Shown here in pieces: positions 1 through 8,522 of a stretch of DNA of 64,000 nt; within the stretch, counting starts at the first letter, position 1; each line of letters starts with the position of its first letter. The position numbers were made by a program, and so were the translations under genes. The notes beneath the pieces are model-generated. The model was not told the DNA's origin. It saw nothing but the letters and a program-made list of their open reading frames with translations, and searched no databases. The DNA lies in assembly GCF_000266885.1 (NCBI RefSeq), contig NC_018020.1:2418001-2482000 (forward strand). The letters are read 5' to 3'. The stretch is from Turneriella parva DSM 21527. Lineage in GTDB: Bacteria > Spirochaetota > Leptospiria > Turneriellales > Turneriellaceae.

Positions 1-93
1 GCAGATGCGCCAGCGGATAATAGATAAACTTATTCGGAAAATCTGTCATCAATGACAGCAGGTGTTCACCTTTCGCGACAGCTTTTGTGCTCA
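1..93 (-). CDS. Partial gene, N-terminal 31 residues only, downstream of the phosphonate genes
   Basis: An open minus-strand frame begins with ATG at 93 and runs off the left edge; its product opens MSTKAVAKGEHLLSLM. It starts 5 bp after the stop of the aminotransferase gene, so it is probably the next gene of the same operon. In phosphonate clusters this place is often held by a transferase that attaches the CDP-activated phosphonate to a lipid or glycan, but 31 residues are too few to recognise a family. Product unknown. Confidence 0.55.
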
Positions 94-98
94 TAAAA

Positions 99-1175
99 TT
101 ATTTGAAGAAGTCTTTGAGTAATTGCAGCAGTTTGTTCATCTCGTCAGTTCTGATGTCGCCCATCACGGCAATACGAAAAATTTTACCCGAAAAATTGCC
201 CTGGCCGGCGTAGATCGTGTAACCCTCGGCTTTTAACGTATCGTGCAAAGCGTCATAGTCACGGCCTTCGGGCAACAAGAACGAGGTCAGGTATGACGAA
301 AAGGCACTGCGATCAATCAGGGTTTTGACGCCTGCTGCCGCGAGCGTATCGAGCACACTGTCGCGCCGATCGCGGTACGTCTTGAGGCGTGCTTTCTGTC
401 CACCGAGATCAAAAAATTCACGCAACGCCTCGTGCAGAGCATAGATGCCCTGTACTGATTGCGTAAACGGCGAAAAGCCGGTCTTCTGCGCCTTGTAATA
501 TTCAAACAGGTCAAGGTAGAGGCTGCGCGCTTCACTTTTGCCCGCTTCGAGAACATCGGTGCGTGCCAGTACAAACGAAATCGCGGGTATTGCGTGTACG
601 CATTTGTTGCCGGTTGCCGCGACGGCGAGCACGTTCTTAAAATCAAGGTCTTCTGCCGCAAAGCTTGAGACAGCATCGACCAGAACCGGCACTGAGAATT
701 TTTCGGCGAGGGCTGCGAGAGGTGAAATATCATTCAGGCGCCCGGTTGTCGTCTCATGGTGTACTGTCGCGACGGCCGAGTACGCACCTGGCGAAGCCGC
801 CAGAGCCGCTTCGGCAGCTTTCAGATTCAGGCCCTCAGTCCATTCGCCCTTGATGAGTTCAAAAGGTTTGCCCTGTTTCGTGAGCATCGTCGCCATACGC
901 TCGCCATACACGCCGTTCGCAACAATGAGCGTCTTTTTTGATGCGGATGCAAAACTTTGCAGCATGGCTTCGACTGCAGCGGTGCCAGAACCCGTGAGCA
1001 GCACAGGGCGAAAATCCTTGGCTTGCGGATAGATCTTGCCGATCATTTCGAGAATTTCGAGGCTCAGCGATGCAAATTCTTTTTCGCGGTGGCAGAGGTC
1101 GCTGCGCTGCAGCGCAGCACGCACGCGATCTGAAAGGGTGACCGGGCCCGGGTTAAGAAGAATTTCTCGTTTCAT
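99..1175 (-). CDS. phnW: 2-aminoethylphosphonate:pyruvate-type aminotransferase
   Basis: A 358-residue class-V fold-type-I PLP aminotransferase. The N-terminus has the LNPGPVTLS signature of the PhnW/serine-pyruvate aminotransferase group, the cofactor lysine is probably the K of ATGNKCVHA near residue 190, and the length matches PhnW (about 360). The family interconverts phosphonoacetaldehyde plus amino donor and 2-aminoethylphosphonate in the cytosol. Here it lies 1 bp after the phosphonopyruvate decarboxylase gene and closes a PEP mutase, decarboxylase, aminotransferase order, so the biosynthetic direction is likely. The symbol rests on family resemblance and context; another small amino acceptor is possible. 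Confidence 0.82.
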   Translation of the reverse strand: MKREILLNPGPVTLSDRVRAALQRSDLCHREKEFASLSLEILEMIGKIYPQAKDFRPVLLTGSGTAAVEAMLQSFASASKKTLIVANGVYGERMATMLTKQGKPFELIKGEWTEGLNLKAAEAALAASPGAYSAVATVHHETTTGRLNDISPLAALAEKFSVPVLVDAVSSFAAEDLDFKNVLAVAATGNKCVHAIPAISFVLARTDVLEAGKSEARSLYLDLFEYYKAQKTGFSPFTQSVQGIYALHEALREFFDLGGQKARLKTYRDRRDSVLDTLAAAGVKTLIDRSAFSSYLTSFLLPEGRDYDALHDTLKAEGYTIYAGQGNFSGKIFRIAVMGDIRTDEMNKLLQLLKDFFK

Positions 1176-1176
1176 A

Positions 1177-2331
1177 TCAGCCTTGCAGATACTGGCGAAA
1201 GCGCTCGGCCACCTGAACAGGCGTGACTTTGGGGCGCGGTAGGTTCGGGTTCTCGCCCGGCGCCGTTTTAATGTGTATCAGAGTCAGCTCATTGCCAGCG
1301 AGCGCCTGCTTTAGCTGCGCCGCAAATTCAGCGATCGTCGCACAGCGATAGACCTGAGGGTAGCCGCACGCGTGCGCGACGAGGCTTAGGTCAGCTGTAC
1401 CCGAAACCGTTGCCTGCGCACCGGTAGAGTCGTGCACTTCGTTATCGAGCAGAACATGCACGAGGTTTTGTGGCCTCTCAAAGCCGAGCGTCGCCGCCGA
1501 GCCCATGCGCATGAGGTATGCACCGTCGCCGTCGAGCGCGATCACCTTGCGGTCAGTTTTCGCACGCGCGATACCCAGCGCAAAACTTGAAATACAACCC
1601 ATCGAACCTACCATGTAGAGCTGGTTCTCAAGGTCAGAGAGCGCATAGAGCGCCCTGCCGGTAAAGCCGGTTGTGGCCACCACTGCGTGGGGTTTCACCG
1701 CCTGTTTCTGCACCTCGGCGAGCACTTCACCACGGGTTGGTCGCGCCAAGGCGGCATCTTGCCACGCCGCGGGCCGCGCGTTGATCGCGCCCTGCGGTTT
1801 ATTGCCGGCGCGCGTTGTCAACGCATGCGGGGCGACCACATCTTTTTTCATGATCAACCCATAAGGAGTTCCCGTTTTCTGCATGTGTGCGACTGCCCGT
1901 GCAAGCACGGGTTTCACTTCGCTTTCTTCTGACGGGAAAAGCTCCCACGGAATGCGCATCAGGTCAAACAGTTCGCCCGTGATCTGGCCCATCAGCTCAT
2001 GCTGCGGTTCGTCAGCAGGGCCGCCCGGTTCGCCGCGCCACGTCGTAATCACGAGCGACGGAATTTTGAAGATCATGTTGAGCGATGTCAGCGGTGAGAC
2101 CGTGTTGCCAAAACCTGAGTTCTGAAACATGACGACGCTGCGCCGGCCGGCTATTTCAGCGCCGGCAGCAATGGCCACTGCATCGCCCTCATTGGTTGCG
2201 CCGATATAATCGAGGTCGGGAGCGTCGATGACATAGTTAATGAAAGGCTTCAGGTAAGAACACGGAACTCCGGTATAGAGCGAAAAACCCGCAGCCTTCG
2301 CTTCTTCGATGAATGTCGATGCTTTGATCAT
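1177..2331 (-). CDS. aepY: Phosphonopyruvate decarboxylase
   Basis: A 384-residue thiamine-diphosphate enzyme. An N-terminal pyrimidine-binding half (GVPCSYLKPFI, then GATNEGDAVAIAAGAE with the catalytic-type Glu) is followed by a C-terminal pyrophosphate-binding half with GSMGCISSFALGIA and GDGAYLMRMGS. In the family this irreversible step converts phosphonopyruvate to phosphonoacetaldehyde and pulls the unfavourable PEP mutase reaction forward. The start codon abuts the stop of the PEP mutase gene (TAAATG), implying tight co-translation. Sulfopyruvate decarboxylase is the nearest alternative; the PEP mutase neighbour argues against it. Confidence 0.88.
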   Translation of the reverse strand: MIKASTFIEEAKAAGFSLYTGVPCSYLKPFINYVIDAPDLDYIGATNEGDAVAIAAGAEIAGRRSVVMFQNSGFGNTVSPLTSLNMIFKIPSLVITTWRGEPGGPADEPQHELMGQITGELFDLMRIPWELFPSEESEVKPVLARAVAHMQKTGTPYGLIMKKDVVAPHALTTRAGNKPQGAINARPAAWQDAALARPTRGEVLAEVQKQAVKPHAVVATTGFTGRALYALSDLENQLYMVGSMGCISSFALGIARAKTDRKVIALDGDGAYLMRMGSAATLGFERPQNLVHVLLDNEVHDSTGAQATVSGTADLSLVAHACGYPQVYRCATIAEFAAQLKQALAGNELTLIHIKTAPGENPNLPRPKVTPVQVAERFRQYLQG

Positions 2332-3942
2332 TTAAAAACTACCACCTGCGAGAACGTCTTCGAGGTTGTCGATGTCGAGCCAGCCCGCGCGCGAAGTGTA
2401 GACGACGCGCACATCATGGCCTTTTTCGATGATCGTACGCAGCAGGTCAGACATGCGCAGGGTGTTGAATGCCTTGTCTTTTTGTAATTCAGTCAGCACG
2501 CTTTGCACGATCGCAGAACCTTTTGCCGAGAGCCGAATAATGCCCGCCCATTCGCCATGGCGTTTGTTTTCTGGCATATCGCTGCCGATACCGGTGAGGC
2601 GCACCTCGTGGTAAAACGCTTTGGTCGATTGTGGTTCACTGCACGAAACGTAGTCAGCGTAACGGGCCGAGTTGCGGCTCGTCTGCCAGTCATAGTCGAC
2701 AACCGCGACGATGTCTGCCTTGTTGTCGATGAGCTCTTGCGCAATGTATTTCTTGAAAAGCACATCGCCATATGAAATGAATACCTCGCCCTGAATCTTG
2801 CCCATCGCTTTTGCGAGCGAGCCGAGCTCTTGCGTGCCTGCGAAGTTATCGTTGTCGGCGTAGTCGACATTCAATAGATTAAAAGCTTCTTTTTTGTAGC
2901 CACGCACAATCGTGATATCTTTGACGCCGACGCTGCGGTAGCTGTCGACGATGTGCTGCGCGAGCGGTTTGCCGCCAATTGCAACCATTGCCTTCGGCAT
3001 ATCTTTGGTGAGATCGCCCAGTTCTTCGCCGCGTGACGCCGCCAGTACAATGGCGCCCGGCGCGGCTGTTGTCGGCAGATAACGCTTCTCGGCGTCTTCG
3101 AGTTCGTCGGCACCCTGAATGCGAAAAACTTCGCCGACCGAAGCGACTTTTTCTTCGACGTTCAGCAGGTTCTGGTCTTTATAGATCGTTGCAGCCGTCT
3201 GCTGCATTGCGGTGATGGCAGAGCGCATCAGGTGGTTGGCCCAAATCACGATCGAGAATTTATAATCGCGAAAAACTTCGGTCGGCGTCGCGTAATATTT
3301 CGTCGGCACAATCACGACCGGGCTGCGGCCTGCCCATTCTTTCTGAAACGCGAGAATTTCATCAGGTTTTCTGAGCGCGCTGTGAATGAGAATTGCGTCG
3401 GCGCCGGCCTTGCGGTATGCGTCAGCGCGCTTGATCGCCTCGCCGAGCCCCCAGCCTGCAATAAATGCCTCGACGCGCGCGACAATGACGAAGTCAGAAT
3501 CGGTCTGCGCATCTTTACCCGCGCTGATCTTGCCGCAGAATTCTGCGATTTCGGCGAGCGGCTGCTCTGAACCGTTGATGAAACTGTTAGTTTTGGGAAA
3601 AAGTTTATCTTCGATGCATACGCCTGCAACGCCGCGCTGTTCGAGCTTGCGCACGAGCCGGCGCATCGAGTTAAAGTTACCGTAACCCGTGTCGCCATCG
3701 AGCAGAATCGGCACCTTCGTCGCATCGCTCATGAACTCGGTGACTTCAAGAACCTGTGTCCAGCTGGCTTCGTTATTGTCGCGAACACCGAGCGCGGCAG
3801 AAATAGAAAGGCCGCTCGCCCAGATGCCTTTAAACCCGGCTTCTTCGGCGATCTTGGCGCTGAGGCCGTTGTGCGCTTCCATCAGAAATTCGAGTTCTGA
3901 CGACAGCAGCATATTTTTGAGTTGAGTGGTCTTTTTCAGCAT
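2332..3942 (-). CDS. aepX: PEP mutase fused to a C-terminal nucleotidyltransferase
   Basis: A 536-residue two-domain enzyme. Residues about 1-290 are PEP mutase: [10 protein letters not shown] for metal binding and [10 protein letters not shown], the motif separating PEP mutase from isocitrate-lyase relatives. Residues about 300-536 are a sugar-phosphate-type nucleotidyltransferase with [19 protein letters not shown] in place of the usual G-x-G-T-R-L loop, then [13 protein letters not shown]. The first domain makes phosphonopyruvate from PEP; the second probably activates a phosphonate with CTP for transfer to a cell-surface polymer. ATG at 3942 is preferred over a TTG at 3993 because GGAG lies 12 nt upstream and the mutase domain begins there. 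The substrate of the second domain is inferred. Confidence 0.85.
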   Translation of the reverse strand: MLKKTTQLKNMLLSSELEFLMEAHNGLSAKIAEEAGFKGIWASGLSISAALGVRDNNEASWTQVLEVTEFMSDATKVPILLDGDTGYGNFNSMRRLVRKLEQRGVAGVCIEDKLFPKTNSFINGSEQPLAEIAEFCGKISAGKDAQTDSDFVIVARVEAFIAGWGLGEAIKRADAYRKAGADAILIHSALRKPDEILAFQKEWAGRSPVVIVPTKYYATPTEVFRDYKFSIVIWANHLMRSAITAMQQTAATIYKDQNLLNVEEKVASVGEVFRIQGADELEDAEKRYLPTTAAPGAIVLAASRGEELGDLTKDMPKAMVAIGGKPLAQHIVDSYRSVGVKDITIVRGYKKEAFNLLNVDYADNDNFAGTQELGSLAKAMGKIQGEVFISYGDVLFKKYIAQELIDNKADIVAVVDYDWQTSRNSARYADYVSCSEPQSTKAFYHEVRLTGIGSDMPENKRHGEWAGIIRLSAKGSAIVQSVLTELQKDKAFNTLRMSDLLRTIIEKGHDVRVVYTSRAGWLDIDNLEDVLAGGSF

Positions 3943-4090
3943 TATAAAGGGAGTCTCCGTAGAAGGTCTGTGCGCATCGGCCCCGATGCTCAACAGGTCA
4001 AATTAAAAATCAGAGACAGGTGAGAAAGCCTAAGCAGGCCCATTGGCGGCCTCGCGGGGTGAATCCTCATTCTATACGATAGGATGTATT

Positions 4091-5704
4091 TCAGCGCCCA
4101 AGAGCTTTTTCGACCTCGACTATCTGCGCAGTGGTCTTGAGCACTGCATCGGGGTTGAGAGAGATGCTGTCGATACCCTCGCGCACGAGAAACTCGGCAA
4201 ATTCGGGATAATCGCTCGGCGCCTGGCCGCAGATACCGATTTTACGGCCGCGCTTGCGCGCCGCCTTGATGACATTGGCAATCATCGCCGTGACGGCAGG
4301 GTTGCGTTCGTTAAAGATCGGCGCGACGATTTCTGAGTCGCGGTCGACCCCGAGAACCAGCTGTGTCAGATCGTTCGAGCCGATGGAAAAACCGTCGAAT
4401 ACCTGCGAAAAATCGTCGGCGAGAATGACATTTGAGGGTATCTCGCACATCACATAGATTTCGAGCGCGTTCTCACCCCGCCTGAGACCGTGTTTTTCCA
4501 TCTCGGCGATAACTTTTTTACCTTCTTCAACCGTGCGGCAAAAAGGGATCATCAGCTTCACATTGCTCAGCCCCATGCCTTCGCGTACTTTTTTCATCGC
4601 CCTGCACTCGAGTGCGAAGCCCTCGCGGTATTTTTCATGGTAATAGCGCGAGGCGCCGCGAAAGCCAATCATCGGGTTCTCTTCGACGGGTTCGTACTCA
4701 CGGCCACCGATGAGGTTGGCGTATTCATTCGACTTAAAATCGCTCATGCGCACTATGACGTCATTGGGGTAGAATGCAGCGCCGATCATCGCGACACCCT
4801 GTGCGAGGCGGTCGACGAAAAATGCCTGTTTATCTGCATAGCCGGCCGTCAGCAGGTCGATGGTGTCTCTGAGGTTACGGTCGGTGATGCGATCGTAGTG
4901 CACGAGGGCGAGAGGGTGCACACGAATGAAGCTGTTGATGATGAATTCCATACGTGCCAGGCCGACACCATCGTTGGGTATCTGGCTGACGCGAAAGGCT
5001 TCGTCGGGGTTTGCAACGTTCACCATGATCTTGGTTTTGGGTCTCGAAGTTTTCGAAAAGTCGAGCGTCTGCTTTTCGTATTTCAGCGCACCGGCATAGA
5101 CATGCCCGGTGTCACCTTCTGCGCAACTGACCGTAACAGTCTCGCCGTCGCGCAGTGATTCGGTTGCATTCAACGCGCCGACAACGGCGGGCAACCCGAG
5201 CTCGCGGCTGATGATCGCTGCGTGGCAGGTTCTGCCGCCACGGTTGGTGACAATCGCTGCCGCTTTTTTCATGGCAGGTTCCCAGTCGGGGTCGGTGCGA
5301 TCAGTGACCAGAATATCGCCGTCTTTGACAAGCGATAGATTCGCCGCCGATTTTACGACGCGCACCACGCCGGTCGCGATACGCTGGCCGACGCTGTTGC
5401 CGCTTGCCAGCACCTTGCCGGTCTCTTTCAGCTTATAAACCTCGAGGTGTGTGAAGTCGCGCTGCGATTGAACGGTTTCGGGTCTCGCCTGGACAATAAA
5501 CAGTTCGCCGGTTTTGCCGTCTTTCGCCCACTCCATGTCCATCGGGCAGAAGCTGCCGCGCTTCTTTGTGTAATGTTCTTCAATCGTGCAAGCCCAGCGC
5601 GCGAGCGTCAGAATATCGTCGTCGCCTATCGCGAACGCCGCGCGCTCTGTTTCGCTCACCGGCACATTCTTGACGAGCTTGCCGCCGCCATCGTCATAGA
5701 CCAT
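4091..5704 (-). CDS. ppsA: Phosphoenolpyruvate synthase, C-terminal part after an in-frame stop
   Basis: A 537-residue frame holding the end of the ATP-grasp domain (MDMEWAKDGKTGELFIVQAR), the phosphohistidine domain with GGRTCHAAIISREL (swivelling His), and the PEP/pyruvate barrel ending in GICGQAPSDYPEFAEF with the family Cys. It is in the same frame as the 259-residue frame upstream; only TGA at 5719-5717 and four codons separate them. Together they give about 801 residues, against 792 for E. coli PpsA. The apparent ATG start at 5704 has only a weak AAAAGAA ahead of it. Either the gene is broken, the stop is read through, two halves assemble, or the base is an error. Confidence 0.85.
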   Translation of the reverse strand: MVYDDGGGKLVKNVPVSETERAAFAIGDDDILTLARWACTIEEHYTKKRGSFCPMDMEWAKDGKTGELFIVQARPETVQSQRDFTHLEVYKLKETGKVLASGNSVGQRIATGVVRVVKSAANLSLVKDGDILVTDRTDPDWEPAMKKAAAIVTNRGGRTCHAAIISRELGLPAVVGALNATESLRDGETVTVSCAEGDTGHVYAGALKYEKQTLDFSKTSRPKTKIMVNVANPDEAFRVSQIPNDGVGLARMEFIINSFIRVHPLALVHYDRITDRNLRDTIDLLTAGYADKQAFFVDRLAQGVAMIGAAFYPNDVIVRMSDFKSNEYANLIGGREYEPVEENPMIGFRGASRYYHEKYREGFALECRAMKKVREGMGLSNVKLMIPFCRTVEEGKKVIAEMEKHGLRRGENALEIYVMCEIPSNVILADDFSQVFDGFSIGSNDLTQLVLGVDRDSEIVAPIFNERNPAVTAMIANVIKAARKRGRKIGICGQAPSDYPEFAEFLVREGIDSISLNPDAVLKTTAQIVEVEKALGR

Positions 5705-5716
5705 TTTGAATTCTTT

Positions 5717-6496
5717 TCAGCCGGTCTTTTTCTGCAAGATCGGTCGAAAGCCCTTGAGCAGCGTCGGCTTAAAGACGCGAAATTCATCGGGGTTCACCGC
5801 ACCCTGAACGACATTTTCACCGAGACCATATGCCGCACTGATGAGCACTGCTTTTTTGAACCCGGTTTCGGTATCGATTGAGAACATCACGCCCGACGCG
5901 GCGAGGTCAGAGCGCACCATCAGCTGCACACCTATGGACAGCGCGACCTGAAAATGGTCGAAGCCCTGGTCGTGGCGGTAAGAGATTGCGCGGTCGGTGA
6001 AAAGCGAAGCGAAGCAGCGTCTGCAGGCACCGATGACCGCCACGTCGCCGTGTACATTGAGGTAGGTTTCTTGCTGCCCGGCAAAGCTGGCGTTGGGTAA
6101 ATCTTCTGCCGTGGCGCTCGATCTGACGGCCACGTCGACACCACCGGGCTTATTTTTGCTGAGCTCAGCATATGCAGTGAGTATCGCCTGGCGAATCGCA
6201 GGCGGTATCTCTGCGGCAAGTATCGCCTCGCGTGCTGCGCGCCCGCGCTGTTGCAGATTTTCTATATTCTGTGAATCGAGTCCCTCAAAAATTTCTCTGA
6301 TCTTTTTATCGAGGCCGGTCTCTTTGAAAAATTCGCGAAATGCATTTGCTGTGACCGCAAAACCATCGGGTACACGCACCCCCGCGCTGCTGAGTTCACG
6401 AAACATTTCGCCGAGAGACGCATTTTTGCCGCCGACGATGCCGACGTCTTCGATGCGTATTTTACTGAAAGGGATTATCCATTGATTCGCAGGCAT
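5717..6496 (-). CDS. ppsA: Phosphoenolpyruvate synthase, N-terminal part ending at an in-frame TGA
   Basis: A 259-residue frame with the start of the ATP-grasp domain: GIVGGKNASLGEMF, then VAVRSSATAEDLPNASFAGQ carrying the nucleotide-binding Arg, then VVQGAVNPDEF. ATG at 6496 has an excellent ribosome site (AAAGGAG, 5 nt spacing). The frame ends at TGA 5719-5717 after LQKKTG. In E. coli PpsA, as I recall it, the matching stretch reads TMGSKKIRMVY, so the stop takes the place of Ser and the frame resumes as KEFKMVY. PEP synthase converts pyruvate, ATP and water to PEP, AMP and phosphate. Its place just upstream of PEP mutase suggests it supplies PEP for phosphonate synthesis. Confidence 0.85.
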   Translation of the reverse strand: MPANQWIIPFSKIRIEDVGIVGGKNASLGEMFRELSSAGVRVPDGFAVTANAFREFFKETGLDKKIREIFEGLDSQNIENLQQRGRAAREAILAAEIPPAIRQAILTAYAELSKNKPGGVDVAVRSSATAEDLPNASFAGQQETYLNVHGDVAVIGACRRCFASLFTDRAISYRHDQGFDHFQVALSIGVQLMVRSDLAASGVMFSIDTETGFKKAVLISAAYGLGENVVQGAVNPDEFRVFKPTLLKGFRPILQKKTG

Positions 6497-6549
6497 GAGA
6501 TCTCCTTTGTTTTCGTTTGGGCAGCGCGCCGCTAAAAGTTTCGAAGAAG

Positions 6550-7122
6550 TCAGGTGAAAATTATCTCTCCCCCTTGTGCCTTCTCATAGAATTCACCCAC
6601 GGTAATGATGTCGTCGACGGGCGACACAAAATCGGCTTTGGTCATTTTGAACATGTCGACCGTTGCTTTGCATGCATACATGCCGCACCCAGAGTCATGA
6701 ATCAGCTCGAGAAATTCGCCGATCGGTGGTATGTCGAGCGACTCGATCGATTTACGCATGCGCCACGAAACCAGCGCCGACATGCCTGGAATGCCGCCAA
6801 TCCAAGTGGGTATGTGCAGCCATTTGGGTATGCCCGCAACATACGCCGCGAGTTTTGCCGGCCCTTTCGGGAAAAGGGCATACAGTTCTTTGGTGTTGAC
6901 TCCCGATTCTTTGCCCAGCGTACGAATCGACGGCGAGTCGCCATTCTTCAGGTAACGCTCGCGCATGAATTTCACCACTTTCCAGTGGCCTTCGCTGAGT
7001 TCGCTGATGCCGATGTCGGCGGCGAAGAGCCTAGCCAGCTCTTCTGTCCAATCGGCGGTGTTCTTGAGAAAACCCTGATCGTCGACCTCGACCGTTTTTG
7101 TACCCAAAGTCTTTTGCGGCAT
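6550..7122 (-). CDS. DsrC/TusE-like domain fused to a C-terminal DsrE2-like segment
   Basis: A 190-residue protein. Residues 1-100 read as DsrC/TusE (WTEELARLFA, LSEGHWKVVKFMRERY, ALFPKGPAKLAAYVAG). DsrC normally has a Cys in the last motif and a second at its C-terminal arm; here the first is Ala93 and the arm is absent. Residues 108-190 instead resemble the C-terminal part of DsrE2 proteins (GIPGMSALVSWRMRK, CGMYACKATVDMF, with Cys146 and Cys151). ATG at 7122 is chosen because AAGGAG lies 7 nt upstream. Both families carry sulfur as persulfide, so a sulfur-trafficking role beside the upstream sulfide oxidase-like enzyme is likely. The exact role is unknown. Confidence 0.72.
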   Translation of the reverse strand: MPQKTLGTKTVEVDDQGFLKNTADWTEELARLFAADIGISELSEGHWKVVKFMRERYLKNGDSPSIRTLGKESGVNTKELYALFPKGPAKLAAYVAGIPKWLHIPTWIGGIPGMSALVSWRMRKSIESLDIPPIGEFLELIHDSGCGMYACKATVDMFKMTKADFVSPVDDIITVGEFYEKAQGGEIIFT

Positions 7123-7150
7123 AGAATAGCTCCTTGGGCGACAACCCAAA

Positions 7151-7174
7151 ATAGTCGACCAAATTGTCGACTAT
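7151..7174. promoter_or_regulatory. Perfect 9-bp inverted repeat between the flavoprotein and DsrC-DsrE2 genes
   Basis: ATAGTCGAC at 7151-7159 and GTCGACTAT at 7166-7174 are exact inverted repeats around six bases. The site lies 28 bp upstream of the ATG at 7122 and 15 bp past the upstream stop. It could be an operator for a dimeric sulfur- or redox-responsive regulator or an mRNA hairpin. On the minus strand only TTTTGGG follows, so it is a poor terminator. Confidence 0.5.
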
Positions 7175-7188
7175 AAATACCCGGGTGT

Positions 7189-8424
7189 CTATGTTATGTT
7201 CTGTTTGCCGCGCAGCGAAAAATGCCTGCTGATCGGCAGGTAGCGTGCGGGCAGCATCAGGTGCCAATAGATAAGCCTAAACGCAAGCTTGCCCCAGTGG
7301 TTCAGCCGCGTTACCTTGAGCAGGCGCAGCGGGCCGAAGAACGGCAAAGGGTAGCTGCCGGGCAGAGGCTCTACTTCATAGCTGAAATCAATCAACGCCG
7401 CTTTGCCCGCACCGGTTTCAATAAAGCAGTTCGAATGGCCGTCGAAATCGGCGAGCGGCTCGTCGCCGGCAAGAAAGCGCATAATATTTTCATGCACCGT
7501 CTCTGATTCGAAGTGTGCAACCGAACCCGCCTTTGAGGCGGGTACGCTTGTAGCATCGCCGAGCGCGAAAATCTCTTTGTGCATCGGGTTCTGCAGCGTA
7601 GCGCTGTCGACGCGCACAAACCCCAGATCGTCGCCGATGTCGCTGTTCTTGATAAATTCTGCTCCGTTGTGCAGTGGTACCGTGACGAGCAGATCAAAAT
7701 CGACCGTGCGGTCGTCCCATGAAACGATCTGGTTATTTTCAACGCGGCCGGTGTTGAATTCAGTGACGAGGTCAATATTTTTCTCTGCAAGCAGATTCTT
7801 GAAGACGTTCGCTGCCACAGGTTTGGTGAACGCGTTATCGAGCGGAGTGACATACGAAATTTTCACCTTGTTTCGAATGCCACGGCGTTTGAAATAATCG
7901 TCGGCGAGAAATGCAAATTCAAGCGGTGCCACGGGGCATTTGATCGGCACGTCGACAATATTGATGACCAGGTGCCCCCCGGTAAACTCTTGCAGCGCCG
8001 CCTGCAGGCGGGTTGCACCCTCGAGTGTGTAGAAATCGAAACGGTTTTTGAACCAGCCCTCACCGGTAAGGCCTTCGGTTTCTTCGGGAGCTATGCGCGT
8101 ACCGGTTGCGACAACGAGCACGTCATAAGGCAAGAGCGAGCCGTCGGCGAGCGTCACGGTTCGGGCAATCGTGTCGAGGCTTGTCACCGACTGTTCGACG
8201 AGTCTGATTTCTTTGCGCAGCAGTTGTCGTTTTCGTCTGATAATCTTTTCACGCGTGGTTGATCCGAAAGGTAGAAACAGCAAGCCGGGTTGATAGAGGT
8301 GATCTTTTTCGGGGTCGACTACAGTGATCTGCAGATCGAAGCGCACGCTGCGCCGGTCTTTCTGCAGGCGATTCGCGAGAATATTGCCCCCCGTGCCGCC
8401 ACCCAAAATCACTACCTGCTTCAT
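7189..8424 (-). CDS. Sulfide:quinone oxidoreductase-like FAD protein
   Basis: A 411-residue pyridine-nucleotide-disulfide-fold flavoprotein. The N-terminus VVILGGGTGGNILANRL is the FAD Rossmann loop; YDVLVVATGTRIAPEE and FALGDATSVPASKAGSVAH are the second and third flavin motifs of the SQR/NDH-2 group. HLYQPGLLFLPFG resembles the start of the SQR active-site region, and CPVAPLEFAFLADDY the central Cys motif. SQR oxidises sulfide and passes electrons to quinone at the cytoplasmic membrane face. The sulfur-carrier fusion downstream supports a sulfur role, but which SQR type, or whether it is an orphan relative, cannot be settled by eye. No clear ribosome site precedes ATG 8424. Confidence 0.75.
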   Translation of the reverse strand: MKQVVILGGGTGGNILANRLQKDRRSVRFDLQITVVDPEKDHLYQPGLLFLPFGSTTREKIIRRKRQLLRKEIRLVEQSVTSLDTIARTVTLADGSLLPYDVLVVATGTRIAPEETEGLTGEGWFKNRFDFYTLEGATRLQAALQEFTGGHLVINIVDVPIKCPVAPLEFAFLADDYFKRRGIRNKVKISYVTPLDNAFTKPVAANVFKNLLAEKNIDLVTEFNTGRVENNQIVSWDDRTVDFDLLVTVPLHNGAEFIKNSDIGDDLGFVRVDSATLQNPMHKEIFALGDATSVPASKAGSVAHFESETVHENIMRFLAGDEPLADFDGHSNCFIETGAGKAALIDFSYEVEPLPGSYPLPFFGPLRLLKVTRLNHWGKLAFRLIYWHLMLPARYLPISRHFSLRGKQNIT

Positions 8425-8522
8425 GCGCCGGTGTTGCGCCTCGGCTCATGGTGAGCAATCACATTTTGATAGCCACGCCAAATTGCCTTGACGTCGGGCC
8501 TCTCAGCGCGACTTCTCGGACT

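Noticed and set aside
4490-5158. 222-residue open frame on the plus strand opposite ppsA
   Set aside because: It is the antisense shadow of a strongly conserved enzyme; the translation shows no domain and has no ribosome site.
5717-5719. TGA in ppsA as a selenocysteine codon
   Set aside because: The position is Ser in the family, not a redox or catalytic Cys, and no hairpin of SECIS type was seen just downstream.
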